DNA of 64,000 nucleotides from Dactylosporangium vinaceum (GTDB taxonomy: Bacteria; Actinomycetota; Actinomycetes; Mycobacteriales; Micromonosporaceae), in NCBI RefSeq assembly GCF_019904175.1, contig NZ_CP061913.1, positions 4,526,001 through 4,590,000 on the forward strand, written 5' to 3'. The translations under genes were made by a program, and so were the position numbers. The notes under the pieces were generated by a model, which ran no database searches, had not been told where the DNA came from, and saw nothing but the letters and a program-made list of their open reading frames with translations. Positions 16,770 to 25,725 of this stretch are shown here, one piece after another (the first letter of the stretch is position 1; each line of letters starts with the position of its first letter).

Positions 16770-17408
16770 CTATGGTGCGAGAGCGTCGACGAGTGCCTGG
16801 GCGAGCCACTGCTCGTACTGCTCGGATGTCCAGCCGCGGTCGATCACGAAGAGCTCGTAGAGCTCCGGGGAGATCAAGGCCCAGGTGATGTCACGTGCGC
16901 GCTCGGGCGGCAGGCCCGCCCGGAGGCCGCCCACTCCGGCGAGGTGCCCGACGATCCCGGTCACCCCGAGGAGGCGCTCCCGGTTGACCGTATCGCGGAA
17001 GTCGGCCAGGTCCGGATCCCCGCTGTGGGAGCCGGCCAGCAGTCTGGACAGCAGCGGCCCGGTTCGTTCCCCGACCACCCGGGCGAAGGTCGCGTAGCGG
17101 GCCAGCTTCTCCCGCGGTGTGGTCGCTGCCAGGACCGCCTGGATCTCCGGGCGGTCGATCATCGCTATGGGCTCGTCGTCTCCGGCCAGTGTGACGTCGT
17201 ACGCCTCTTTGAGCAGTACGGCCTTCGTGCGGAACGCCTTCTGGACCGTCTCGACCGACACGGCGGCGTGCGTGGCCACCACGCGCATGGTGACCGCGGC
17301 GGGTCCGTGCCTGATGACCAGGTCGCGCGTGGCGTCGAGGATTCGGCGCCGGGTCAGGCGAGCCAGTTCGGCCCGCCGGCTGTTGTCGTACGACCGCTGA
17401 CTGCTCAT
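16770..17408 (-). CDS. TetR-family transcriptional regulator
   Basis: A 212-residue repressor-like protein. The N-terminal HTH is clear: RRRILDATRDLVIRHGPAAVTMRVVATHAAVSVETVQKAF. The C-terminal ligand-binding half is helical and diverged, including LLSRLLAG and TSEQYEQWLAQAL. It is divergent from the SnoaL-like gene, with a perfect 11-bp inverted repeat (17427-17453) between the two starts that is the obvious operator. It probably represses both its own gene and its neighbour until a small ligand binds. The ATG at 17408 (MSSQRSYDNSRRAE) immediately precedes the HTH; a longer open frame upstream runs through the divergent gene and is not used. Confidence 0.9.
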   Translation of the reverse strand: MSSQRSYDNSRRAELARLTRRRILDATRDLVIRHGPAAVTMRVVATHAAVSVETVQKAFRTKAVLLKEAYDVTLAGDDEPIAMIDRPEIQAVLAATTPREKLARYATFARVVGERTGPLLSRLLAGSHSGDPDLADFRDTVNRERLLGVTGIVGHLAGVGGLRAGLPPERARDITWALISPELYELFVIDRGWTSEQYEQWLAQALVDALAP

Positions 17409-17426
17409 TGCCCGCCGTTCGCCAAT

Positions 17427-17453
17427 ATTGGATACTGTACGGCAGTATCCAAT
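17427..17453. promoter_or_regulatory. Palindromic operator between tetR and snoaL-like genes
   Basis: ATTGGATACTG, spacer TACGG, CAGTATCCAAT: a perfect 11-bp inverted repeat centred between the divergent genes, 18 bases from the TetR start and 12 from the SnoaL-like start. It is the likely TetR binding site and overlaps where both promoters must lie. Confidence 0.75.
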
Positions 17454-17465
17454 TGGGGGGTTGCC

Positions 17466-17993
17466 ATGGTGACCGACGATATCCAAGCCGCGCTCCGGGC
17501 CATGCACATCATGGCCGCGGGGGATCTGACCGAACTTGACCAGGTCATTCACCCTGACGCGGTCAACCGCGAAGCCAAGGCCGAGCCGCCGGACTGCCGC
17601 ATCCAGGGACCCGACGGGTTCGCTGCGTCGGCCCGGTGGCTCCGGTCGGCATTCGCCGAACTTGCCTTCGACGTCCATGAGGCGGTCGCCTCCGGCGATC
17701 TGGTCGTGGTGCACTGCACGATGTCCGGCCGTCAGGTGGGTCCGTTCGTCACCTATGACGCACACGGGCGTGTTGCCCAGGCGTTTCCCCCAACCGGAGA
17801 GCGAATGGCGGTCACGCAGACACACTGGCACCGGATGCGCGAGGGCAAGATCGTCGAGCACTGGGCCAACCGTGACGATCTGTCCCAGGGCCTGCAGTTG
17901 CGATGGGTGCCGCCAACGCCGCTCTACCTGTGGCGGATGTCCCGGGCCAAGCGACACGCCACCCGCCTGCAGTACGCCCACCCCGTCCGGTAG
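17466..17993 (+). CDS. SnoaL-like (ester cyclase / NTF2-fold) protein
   Basis: A 175-residue protein of the SnoaL-like polyketide-cyclase family in the NTF2 fold. It has an N-terminal helix AALRAMHIMAAGDLTELDQVIHPDAVNRE, then GPDGFAASARWLRSAFAEL, VVVHCTMSGR and a C-terminal TQTHWHRMREGKIVEHWANRDD, the usual signature ending. Free-standing members often have unknown small-molecule substrates, and a role in aldol cyclisation is not implied. ATG at 17466 follows a G-rich ribosome-binding site. Gene order and the operator suggest it is the target of the divergent TetR regulator, so it may act on or bind the inducer. Confidence 0.82.
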   Translation: MVTDDIQAALRAMHIMAAGDLTELDQVIHPDAVNREAKAEPPDCRIQGPDGFAASARWLRSAFAELAFDVHEAVASGDLVVVHCTMSGRQVGPFVTYDAHGRVAQAFPPTGERMAVTQTHWHRMREGKIVEHWANRDDLSQGLQLRWVPPTPLYLWRMSRAKRHATRLQYAHPVR

Positions 17994-18060
17994 GCCACCC
18001 GATCCTGCCTGCCCGATTCGCTGGTGTTCAGTTGCCCGGCCCGGCGGCGAGGTCGAGCTG

Positions 18061-20850
18061 TCACCCCTCCGCCGGTGCGTGGTCGGCCGCGATCTTCGCT
18101 CGGAGCTTGTCGGCGTCGCCGTGCTTGAGGTCGTCCAGGATCGTCAGGGCCTCGCGCCAGGTGTCGCGGGCCCGGGCGAGGTCGCCGGTCGCCGCGTAGC
18201 CGTCGCCGAGCGTGGTCAGGATGGCGGCCTCGTTGTGCCGGTCGCCGAGCTCCCGGCAGATGGTGATGGCTCGGTGCGCGTAGTCGGCGGCCTTCTCGAC
18301 ATTGCCGAGCCGGAAGTGCATGAGGCTGAAGGTGTCGAGCGTGCTGGCCAGGCCGAGCCGGTCGTCCAGTTCGGTGAAGCGGGCGAGGGACCGCGCGCCG
18401 TACGCCTCGGCGGCCGGATAGTCACCGAGGCGGACGGAGAGCATGCACAGGTTGTTGAGGGCGACGGCTTCCCCGAACTGGTTGCCGGCTGCCAGATGGG
18501 CCTGGAGCGCTCGTTCGTTGTGGGGAATGGCCTCGTGGTATCGGTGCTGCTCGTCCAGCGCCCAGGCCATCGTCAGATGGATGTTCGCGGCCACGACGTG
18601 GTCGTTCACCTGCTCGAAGTAGTGCAGCGCCCGCTGGTTGTGCCCGGCGGCCCGCTCGAAGTCGCGAAGCCGGCCGTAGAGGGAGCCCAGGAAACGGTGG
18701 GCGTAGCCCTGCCCGGCGTCGTCGGCGGCGCGCAGCGCGGCGTCGAGCCCGGCCTGCTGGACCTGCACGTTGAGCCGATAGCTGCTGCGCTGGCTGAGGA
18801 ACGTGAACAGCGACCACGCCAGCTGCCAGGGTCGCCAGCCGGTGTCACCGGGGTCGTGCCCGACGGCGGCGACGAGCACCTGCTGCTCGGCGGTGAACCA
18901 GGCAACGGCCTGCGCTCGATCGGCCGGCTCGACGAGGGTGATCCCGGCGACCGGCGGCGCGAGTTCGATGGGCTCCCGGTTGGGTCGCAGCAGCCGCTCG
19001 GCCCGGTAGCTGGTGTGCAGGTAGTGCTCCAGCAGCCGGCGGAGCGCGGCGGAGCGGTCGGCCGCGCCGTCGTGGACCGAGGTGAGCTCGACGGCGTAGG
19101 CGCGCAGCAGATCGTGGAGGGAGTACCGGCCGGACTCCTGCTCGATCAGCAGGTGCGCCGCGGTCAGCTCGGTCAGCAGCGGCTGGGTCCGGTGCTCCGG
19201 CAGGCCGGTCAGACTGGCCACGGCCGGCAGCGCGATGTCCGGCCCGCGATGGAGTCCGAGCAGGCGGAACAGCCGCGCCGCGCCGGCGCTGAGGGTGCGG
19301 TAGGACCAGGAGAACACGGATCGGATGTCCGTGGCCGGTTCGCCGCCGTGCAGGGTGTCGAGGGTGCCCTGGGTGTCGCCGAGCTCGGCGGCCAGGGTGG
19401 CCAGCGGGAAGCCGGGCTTGACGGCGGCCCGGGCGGCGACGATGGCCAGCGCGAGCGGCAGCCGGGCGCAGCGGGCGATGATGGTGTCGACCGCGTCGGG
19501 CTCGGCGGCGGTCCGCTCGGCGCCGAGGCGCTGGGTGAGCAGGTCGCGGGCTTCGGCGTGGGTGAGCAGGTCGAGGTGCAGCGGGTGGAAGCCGCCGGTG
19601 TCGGCGAGGCCGTTGAGCTGGTTACGGCTGGTGATGACGGCCAGGCAGCCCGGCTCGCCGGGCAGGAGCGGGCGGACCTGATCGGCGTGGTTGGCGTTGT
19701 CGAGGACGACGAGCATGCGTTTGCCGGCCAGCCGGCTGCGGTACAGATCGATCTGGGCGTTCAGACCGGTGGGGATGCGTGCAGCAGGCACGGCGAGCGC
19801 GTCGAGGAACCCGCGGAGCGCATCGGCCGGGTCCATCGCGGCGGGCCCGGGGTCGAAGCCGCGCAGGTTGACGTAGAGCTGCCCGTCGGGGAAGTGGTGG
19901 CGGACCCGGTGCGCCCAGTGCACCGCGAGGGTGGTCTTGCCGATGCCGGCGGTACCGGACACGGCCGAGATGAGGACCGGGCCCAGCCGGGCCGGCGCCG
20001 CGCCGCCGGTGCTGAGCAGGGTGTCGAGGTAGGCGAGTTCGCGGCTGCGCCCGGTGAAGGAGGCAAGCGTCAGCGGGAGTTGTGCGGGCGCCGCGGCTGC
20101 CGGGCGCACGGCGACCGGCGGTGCGGGCAGCTGCAGCACGGGGTCGTGGCGCAGGATAGTGACGTGCAGCTCACGCAGCGCCGGACCGGGGTCGATGCCC
20201 ACATCGTCGGCGAGGGTGCGTTGCAGGCGGTCGTAGACGGCCAGCGCGTCGGCCTGACGGCCGGACCGGTACAGCGCGAGCATCAGCTGGGCGTGGAAGT
20301 GCTCGTGATGCGGGTGCTGCTCGATGAGCTGCTGGAGATCCGGGACGAGCCGGGCGTGCTCGCCGAGCCCGAGCTGCGCGTCGAGCAGGAACTGCTTGGC
20401 CTGCAGCCACAGCACGTCGAGACGATGCACCTGCTTCTGGGCCCAGGCCACGTCCGCGACGTCGGCCAGCGGCAGGCCACGCCACAGGGCCAGGGCGGCC
20501 TGCAGTCTCGCCACCCGGTCGGCGGGCTCGGCGGCTTGGCCGCCCTGCCGGATCAGATCTTCGGCCTGCCGGACGTCGGTGCCGTCCGCGCCGAGGTCCA
20601 GCCGATAGCCCGGGGCGGACGACACGATCGGCAGCCGGAACGTGTGGCGCAGGTACGACACGTTGGCCTGCAGGGTGTTCCGCGAGGGTGCGTCCGGCCC
20701 CCAGGCCAGGTCGCCGATCCGGCTGGTGTCGACGGTCTGGCCGCAGTGCACCGCCAGGACCGCCAGCAGTGCGCGGCGGCGGCGTCCGGGCACCGGCTGC
20801 GCGACACCGTCGAGTACCACGTCCAACGGCCCGAGCAGGCGGACCTGCAT
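18061..20850 (-). CDS. AfsR-like regulator: DNA-binding, BTAD, NB-ARC and TPR domains
   Basis: A 929-residue regulator. Order: OmpR-type winged helix (1-90, starting MQVRLLGPLDVVLDG), bacterial transcriptional activation domain (about 95-245), NB-ARC STAND ATPase from about 285 with P-loop GTAGIGKTT (Lys near 305) and LVVLDNANHADQV, then a C-terminal half of TPR repeats with clear NNLCMLSVRLGDYPAAEAY-type units. Members activate secondary-metabolite or stress genes by binding direct repeats near promoters. The target is unknown: a biosynthetic operon begins 17 kb away, but the adjacent divergent gene (rsbQ-like) is an equal candidate. I choose ATG 20850 because it opens the conserved DNA-binding domain; the frame is open for a further 51 codons. 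Confidence 0.9.
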   Translation of the reverse strand: MQVRLLGPLDVVLDGVAQPVPGRRRRALLAVLAVHCGQTVDTSRIGDLAWGPDAPSRNTLQANVSYLRHTFRLPIVSSAPGYRLDLGADGTDVRQAEDLIRQGGQAAEPADRVARLQAALALWRGLPLADVADVAWAQKQVHRLDVLWLQAKQFLLDAQLGLGEHARLVPDLQQLIEQHPHHEHFHAQLMLALYRSGRQADALAVYDRLQRTLADDVGIDPGPALRELHVTILRHDPVLQLPAPPVAVRPAAAAPAQLPLTLASFTGRSRELAYLDTLLSTGGAAPARLGPVLISAVSGTAGIGKTTLAVHWAHRVRHHFPDGQLYVNLRGFDPGPAAMDPADALRGFLDALAVPAARIPTGLNAQIDLYRSRLAGKRMLVVLDNANHADQVRPLLPGEPGCLAVITSRNQLNGLADTGGFHPLHLDLLTHAEARDLLTQRLGAERTAAEPDAVDTIIARCARLPLALAIVAARAAVKPGFPLATLAAELGDTQGTLDTLHGGEPATDIRSVFSWSYRTLSAGAARLFRLLGLHRGPDIALPAVASLTGLPEHRTQPLLTELTAAHLLIEQESGRYSLHDLLRAYAVELTSVHDGAADRSAALRRLLEHYLHTSYRAERLLRPNREPIELAPPVAGITLVEPADRAQAVAWFTAEQQVLVAAVGHDPGDTGWRPWQLAWSLFTFLSQRSSYRLNVQVQQAGLDAALRAADDAGQGYAHRFLGSLYGRLRDFERAAGHNQRALHYFEQVNDHVVAANIHLTMAWALDEQHRYHEAIPHNERALQAHLAAGNQFGEAVALNNLCMLSVRLGDYPAAEAYGARSLARFTELDDRLGLASTLDTFSLMHFRLGNVEKAADYAHRAITICRELGDRHNEAAILTTLGDGYAATGDLARARDTWREALTILDDLKHGDADKLRAKIAADHAPAEG

Positions 20851-21032
20851 ACCCGGCTCCCGTGATGAGCGATTGATAGCCGCGACGCTATCAAGTCCAC
20901 CGGGCCGTGGCGCTGGTGGGGAAAGCCACTCTTCACCGACCGCGGCGAGAGCGGCGGCCCGCGCGGCGCGGCAAGGGGCCGGAGCCGCTGCTGATGGCCA
21001 CAAATATCAACCTATCTGCAAGGATGTACCGC

Positions 21033-21842
21033 ATGGACGTGCGCAGCAGGAACCACGTGACAGTGCTCGGGCGCCCCGGCGCCCCCGTGGTGATGCTGGC
21101 GCACGGCTTCGGCTGTGATCAGAACATGTGGCGGCTGGTCGTACCGCTGCTGGAGCCCCACTTCACCGTGGTCCTCTTCGACCACGTCGGTGCGGGCCGC
21201 TCGGACCTGTCGTCGTGGAGCAGGGAGCGCTACTCCACCCTTGACGGTTACGCCGCCGATGTGCTGGAGATCTGCCGGGAGCTGGCACTGGGCCCGGTGA
21301 CGTTCGTGGGACACTCGGTGAGCGCGATGATGGGCGTGCTGGCGGCCGCGCGGGAGCCGGAAGCCTTCGCCGGCCTGGTGCTGCTCGCCCCGTCGCCGTG
21401 CTTCATCGACGATCCGGACACCGGGTACCGCGGCGGGTTCAGCGCCGAGGACATCGACGAGCTCCTGGAGTCGCTGGATGCCAACTATCTGGGGTGGTCG
21501 GGAGCCATGGCGCCGGTGATCATGGGCAATCCGGAACGTCCGGAGCTCGGTGCGGAGCTGACGAACAGCTTCTGCCGCACCGACCCGGACATCGCGCGCG
21601 TCTTCGCCCGCGTGACGTTCCTGTCGGACAACCGCCGCGACCTCGCCCGCGTCACGGTTCCCGCGCTGATCGCCGAGTGTTCCAGCGATGCGATCGCGCC
21701 GCCGGGAGTCGGCGCCTTCATCGCGGCGCAGATCCCCGGCAGCCGGCTGGTCACCCTGAACGCCACCGGACACTGTCCCCAGCTCGCCGCGCCCGAGGAA
21801 ACCGCCGCCGCCATCGCGGCCTTTGCCGGTGCTCAGCGATGA
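21033..21842 (+). CDS. rsbQ: RsbQ-like alpha/beta hydrolase
   Basis: A 269-residue alpha/beta hydrolase closely resembling Bacillus RsbQ, including its length. It opens MDVRSRNHVTV and has LAHGFGCDQNMWR, nucleophile elbow GHSVSAMMG (Ser near 95), acid CSSDAIAP and the catalytic His in TGHCPQL. RsbQ is needed to activate the PAS-PP2C phosphatase RsbP in the energy-stress branch of sigma-B control; it is thought to supply or process a small hydrophobic ligand for the PAS domain. The next gene is exactly an RsbP-like protein, overlapping by ATGA. An upstream ATG at 20994 with GGAG is also possible, but ATG 21033 with AAGGA gives the family's length. Confidence 0.9.
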   Translation: MDVRSRNHVTVLGRPGAPVVMLAHGFGCDQNMWRLVVPLLEPHFTVVLFDHVGAGRSDLSSWSRERYSTLDGYAADVLEICRELALGPVTFVGHSVSAMMGVLAAAREPEAFAGLVLLAPSPCFIDDPDTGYRGGFSAEDIDELLESLDANYLGWSGAMAPVIMGNPERPELGAELTNSFCRTDPDIARVFARVTFLSDNRRDLARVTVPALIAECSSDAIAPPGVGAFIAAQIPGSRLVTLNATGHCPQLAAPEETAAAIAAFAGAQR

Positions 21843-23125
21843 TGTGCAGCACCGACGACGACGAGCGCCGCGGGGACACCCCCTCCGAGGGGGATGTCAC
21901 CGACGACCAGGCCGTGTCCTCGCTGTTCTCGGCCCTGCTGGAGGACAGCGCGGAGGATCTGTACGAGCACGCCCCGTGCGGCTACCTCTCCACGCTCCTG
22001 GACGGCCGGATCGCGAAGGTCAACACCACCCTGCTGACCTGGCTCGGCTACGACCGCAGCGACCTGGTGGGCCGCAAGACGTTCGCCGACCTGCTCACCG
22101 TCGGGGGCCGCCTCTACCACGAGACCCACTTCGCGCCGTTGCTGCGCATGCAGGGCGAGATCAACGGCATCGCCCTGGAGCTCAAGGCCGCCGACGGCAG
22201 CCGCCTGCCCGTGCTGGTGACCTCCACCGTCCGCACGGGCAGCGACGGGCAGCCGCTGCTGATCCGTACCACCGTCTTCGACGCCCGCGACCGCCGCGCC
22301 TACGAAACCGAACTGCTGCGCGCCCGGCAGGAGTCCGAGCGTGAACGCGAACGCCTCAAGCGCCTCAATGCCGCGCTGCAGAAGACGCTCCTGCCGCCGA
22401 ACCTGGTGAACGTGCCCGGCCTGGACGTCGCCGCGTACTACCACATCGCCTCGGTCGACGAGGTCGGCGGCGACTTCTACGACCTGTTCCCCCTGTCCGC
22501 CGGGGCCTGGGGATTCTTCCTCGGCGACGTGTGCGGCAAGGGCGCCGCCGCGGCGGCCGTCACCTCGCTGGCCCGCTACACCCTGCGCGCCGCCGCCGTC
22601 TACGACCCCGACCCGGTCACCGTGCTGGCCAATCTCAACACCGTCCTCAACCATGAGTACAACGGCCATGACCCGCGGTTCTGCACCGTCATCTTCGGCC
22701 TGCTCACCCCGGACGGCGAGGGCAGCTTCCGGGTCACCATGGCCAGCGGCGGCCATCCTCCGGCCCTGCTCATGCGCGCCGACGGCCGAGCCGACTACCT
22801 GCCGACCCCCGGCGGGCAGCTCATCGGCGTCCTCCCCGACGCGCACATCGCCGCGACCACCGTTCGCCTCGAACCCGGCGACACCCTGCTCCTGCACACC
22901 GACGGCCTCACCGAGGCCCATGCCGTCGCCGCCAGCGCCGCCGACGACGGTCGCTACGGCGACGACGCCCTCCTGCGCTTCGCCGAGGCACTCGCGCCGA
23001 CAAACGCCCGTGACGCCGTGGCCGCGATCCAGAAACTGCTCGCGACCTTCGGCGCCGGCGTCGAGGACGACACCGCCGTCCTGGCCTTCAACGTCCCCCG
23101 CACCACCCGCGACGCGCAGACGTGA
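21839..23125 (+). CDS. RsbP-like PAS-PP2C (SpoIIE) phosphatase
   Basis: A 428-residue protein with an N-terminal PAS domain (about 30-155, EDLYEHAPCGYLSTL, WLGYDRSDLVGRK, GGRLYHETHFAPLLRMQGE), a coiled-coil linker rich in Glu/Arg (LLRARQESERERERLKRL), and a PP2C/SpoIIE phosphatase domain (about 185-420). Metal-binding acidic motifs VDEVGGDFYD, GDVCGKG and VEDDTAVLAF are present, so it should be active. In the RsbQP pathway this enzyme dephosphorylates an anti-anti-sigma factor, which then frees a stress sigma factor. The STAS protein encoded immediately downstream is the likely substrate. ATG overlaps the rsbQ stop (ATGA). Confidence 0.9.
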   Translation: MMCSTDDDERRGDTPSEGDVTDDQAVSSLFSALLEDSAEDLYEHAPCGYLSTLLDGRIAKVNTTLLTWLGYDRSDLVGRKTFADLLTVGGRLYHETHFAPLLRMQGEINGIALELKAADGSRLPVLVTSTVRTGSDGQPLLIRTTVFDARDRRAYETELLRARQESERERERLKRLNAALQKTLLPPNLVNVPGLDVAAYYHIASVDEVGGDFYDLFPLSAGAWGFFLGDVCGKGAAAAAVTSLARYTLRAAAVYDPDPVTVLANLNTVLNHEYNGHDPRFCTVIFGLLTPDGEGSFRVTMASGGHPPALLMRADGRADYLPTPGGQLIGVLPDAHIAATTVRLEPGDTLLLHTDGLTEAHAVAASAADDGRYGDDALLRFAEALAPTNARDAVAAIQKLLATFGAGVEDDTAVLAFNVPRTTRDAQT

Positions 23126-23505
23126 CCGACGAACTGAGCGTGCACACCCGCGCCACGCCCGCCGGCCCCGTCATCGAGCTGGCGGGACACCTGGACCACC
23201 ACAGCGCACCCGGGGTCCGGGCCTTGCTCCCCGGCCTCGCGCTGCAGCCCGGCCAGGAACTCATCATCGACCTCGCCCGGCTCGCGTCCTGCGACTCCAG
23301 CGGCATCACCGTCCTGATCGCCGCACGCAACCACGCGCACGCCGCCCGCGCCACCGTCGCGCTCACCGCGGTACCCGAACGCGTCACCCGCATCTTCCGC
23401 ACGGCCGGCCTGGATCGGGTCTTCACCACCTATCCCACCGCCCAGGCAGCCGAGGCCGCCCGAGCGGCACTCCCGTCCGGGCCACCCGACAACACGGCCC
23501 AATAG
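23122..23505 (+). CDS. STAS-domain anti-anti-sigma factor
   Basis: A 127-residue STAS protein. The core IIDLARLASCDSSGITVLIAARN has the conserved phosphorylatable serine (Ser 59 in CDSSG). It should be phosphorylated and inactivated by an anti-sigma kinase (absent from the window) and reactivated by the PP2C phosphatase encoded directly upstream. The GTG start overlaps that gene's stop codon (GTGA). The C-terminal 30 residues are Ala/Pro-rich and likely disordered. Together with the two preceding genes this forms a complete phosphatase-side switch, lacking only the kinase and the sigma factor. Confidence 0.92.
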   Translation: MTDELSVHTRATPAGPVIELAGHLDHHSAPGVRALLPGLALQPGQELIIDLARLASCDSSGITVLIAARNHAHAARATVALTAVPERVTRIFRTAGLDRVFTTYPTAQAAEAARAALPSGPPDNTAQ

Positions 23506-23630
23506 AGGTCAGCTCGCGAATCCGAGAATTGCTCGGTTTCTGTTGACACCGATGGCTGTCTATCGGACGCTGGTGGGACTGCACCGGCCGCCGGAACGCG
23601 CTCCGGCACGCATGGAGGGGCCACCGCCAT

Positions 23631-25664
23631 ATGTCCCGCCTTCGAACCCTCACCGCCGGCGTCGTCCTCTCGGTCGTCGCCGCCTCCCTTGTCACCGCGT
23701 CGGCCGCCTCGGCCGCCGCGATCACCACCGCCGCCGACGGCCTCGACGGCACCTGTGCCTCACTGCGCGTCTACAACGGGTCCAGCTCCGTCGGGTACGT
23801 CGTGCGCAGCGGCTCCGGCTACGGATTCACCTCGTCGGCCTCCGCCGCCACCGCGTTCCGCCTGGAAGCGACCCAGCTCGGCCGCTACGAGCTGTTCGGC
23901 ACCGACGGTAAACCGGCCTATCAGAGCGTGGTCGGCTTCATCCTGGCCGGCGACTCCTACGGCGACCGGGCCGACTTCACGGTGGCCAAGGCCGGCGACC
24001 GGTACCGCTTCACCGCGACCGCCACCGGCGAGGTCATGGGCTCGTTCCTGTTCAGCCTGGGCGCGGCCGGCTCGACCTCCACCGTCGCCCTGGCGACCGC
24101 CACGGGCTGCTACACACCACCGGACATCGACCCGGGTGTCAGCGGTACCGCCGCACCGGGTGTCGACAGCAGCGGACGCCTCGTCGGCACCATCGACGCG
24201 CACGCCCACATCACCGCCGCGGCCGCGTTCGGCGGGCAGATGCACTGCGGCGAGGCGTGGGCGCCCGGCGGCGTCCAGCAGGCCCTCGCCGGCTGCGACA
24301 CCCACAAAAGCCTCAACGTCGGAGCGCTGTTCGAAGCCATCGTCGGCGGTACCGACGCCGTGAACTCCCCGGAGGACGGCTGGCCGACGTTCGGCGACTG
24401 GCCGCAGCACAACTCGCTGCTGCACGAGCAGTCCTACTATCGCAGCATCGAGCGGTCCTGGCGGGCCGGGCAGCGCGTGCTCAACGCACTGCTTGTCGCG
24501 AACCGGGCCATCTGCGAGCTGTTCCCCTACCGCGACACCTCCTGCGACGAGATGGACGAGATCCGGGTCCAGGCCCGCTACCTGTACTCCATGCAGGACT
24601 ACATCGACGCGCAGAGCGGCGGGGCCGGCAAGGGCTGGTTCCGCATCGCCACCACACCGGCCCAGGTGCGCAGCATCGCCGCCCAGGGCAAACTCGCCGT
24701 GACGATCGGCGTGGAAAACTCGGAGATCTTCGGCTGCCGCGAGATCAACGGCGCCGCCCAGTGCACCACCGCCCAGATCGACGCGGGCCTCGACGAACTG
24801 CAGTCCCTCGGCGTCTCCGGCCTCTATCCGGTGCACAAGTTCGACAACGCGTTCGGCGGCACCCGCTTCGACGCCGGCCTCAGCGGAGCGTTCGTCAACC
24901 TCGGCAACCTGCTGTCCACCGGCCACTGGTGGACAGCGACCAGCTGCACCGGCCCGGCCGACAACGAGCAGCCGCTGGCCAACGACGACCTCGTGAAGCT
25001 GCTGAGCCTCGGCGTGGTCGGCGTCCCGGCGGGCACGGTCCTGCCGGTGTACCCGACCGGCAAGATCTGCAACACCCGCGGCCTGACCGACCTCGGCCGG
25101 TACCTCATTCAGAAGATGATGGACCGCGGCATGATCATCCACGTCGACCACATGAGCGTGAAGACGGTCCAGGCCGTCCTGGACCTGGCCGCCGCCGCCC
25201 ACTACCCGGGCGTCACGTCCGTGCACAGCTGGGCCGACCCCGCCGTCATCGACCGGGTCCTGTCCCTCGGCGGCTTCGTGGCGAGCTACGCCAACGCCGT
25301 GCCGGAGTTCCTCAGCGAGTGGCGCACCAACCGCGCCGGCCCGCACGGCAACGCCATCACCGGCTACGGCTTCGGCACCGACGTCAACGGCCTCGGCGAC
25401 CAGGCCAACCCCCGCCCGAACGCCGCCACCAGCCCGCTGCTCTACCCGTTCACCGCCCCGAACGGCACCACCGTGAACCGGCAGGTCTGGGGAACCCGCA
25501 CCTTCGACGTCAACACCGACGGCGCCGCCCAGTACGGCCTCTTCGCCGACTGGACCACCGACCTGATCCAGCAGGCCGGCGCCGACGGCCCGCTGCTGCG
25601 CCAGCAGCTCATGAGCGGCGCCGAGTCCTACGTCCGCATGTGGGAGGCGGCCATCGCCTGGTAG
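23631..25664 (+). CDS. Secreted M19-like (membrane dipeptidase-related) metallohydrolase
   Basis: A 677-residue exported protein. It has a classical signal peptide (Arg-rich start, hydrophobic core, cleavage after about ASAASA near residue 28). An N-terminal domain (about 30-165) of unknown type follows, beta-rich and resembling a carbohydrate- or protein-binding module. The catalytic part begins at TIDAHAHITAA (HxH metal motif) and includes GVENSEIFG, MIIHVDHMS and GVTSVHSWADP, matching the amidohydrolase-fold peptidase M19 layout. Such enzymes cleave dipeptides or act on other amide substrates using two metals; the substrate is unknown. It is longer than ordinary M19 proteins. ATG 23631 follows GGAGGGG. 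A strong hairpin terminator follows. Confidence 0.75.
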   Translation: MSRLRTLTAGVVLSVVAASLVTASAASAAAITTAADGLDGTCASLRVYNGSSSVGYVVRSGSGYGFTSSASAATAFRLEATQLGRYELFGTDGKPAYQSVVGFILAGDSYGDRADFTVAKAGDRYRFTATATGEVMGSFLFSLGAAGSTSTVALATATGCYTPPDIDPGVSGTAAPGVDSSGRLVGTIDAHAHITAAAAFGGQMHCGEAWAPGGVQQALAGCDTHKSLNVGALFEAIVGGTDAVNSPEDGWPTFGDWPQHNSLLHEQSYYRSIERSWRAGQRVLNALLVANRAICELFPYRDTSCDEMDEIRVQARYLYSMQDYIDAQSGGAGKGWFRIATTPAQVRSIAAQGKLAVTIGVENSEIFGCREINGAAQCTTAQIDAGLDELQSLGVSGLYPVHKFDNAFGGTRFDAGLSGAFVNLGNLLSTGHWWTATSCTGPADNEQPLANDDLVKLLSLGVVGVPAGTVLPVYPTGKICNTRGLTDLGRYLIQKMMDRGMIIHVDHMSVKTVQAVLDLAAAAHYPGVTSVHSWADPAVIDRVLSLGGFVASYANAVPEFLSEWRTNRAGPHGNAITGYGFGTDVNGLGDQANPRPNAATSPLLYPFTAPNGTTVNRQVWGTRTFDVNTDGAAQYGLFADWTTDLIQQAGADGPLLRQQLMSGAESYVRMWEAAIAW

Positions 25665-25676
25665 CGGCCCGACCCA

Positions 25677-25714
25677 GCGCACCCCCGGCCGGGACGACCC
25701 CGCCGGGGGTGCGC
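25677..25714. terminator. Bidirectional hairpin terminator
   Basis: A perfect 13-bp stem, GCGCACCCCCGGC (25677-25689) and GCCGGGGGTGCGC (25702-25714), with a 12-base loop. It lies between the convergent ends of the secreted hydrolase gene and the P-loop kinase gene and can serve both. Confidence 0.8.
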
Positions 25715-25725
25715 GCCGTCGCCTG

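Noticed and set aside
17536..20865. A 1109-codon open frame on the plus strand across the AfsR-like gene
   Set aside because: The opposite strand encodes a full BTAD/NB-ARC/TPR regulator with intact motifs; this frame is its shadow.
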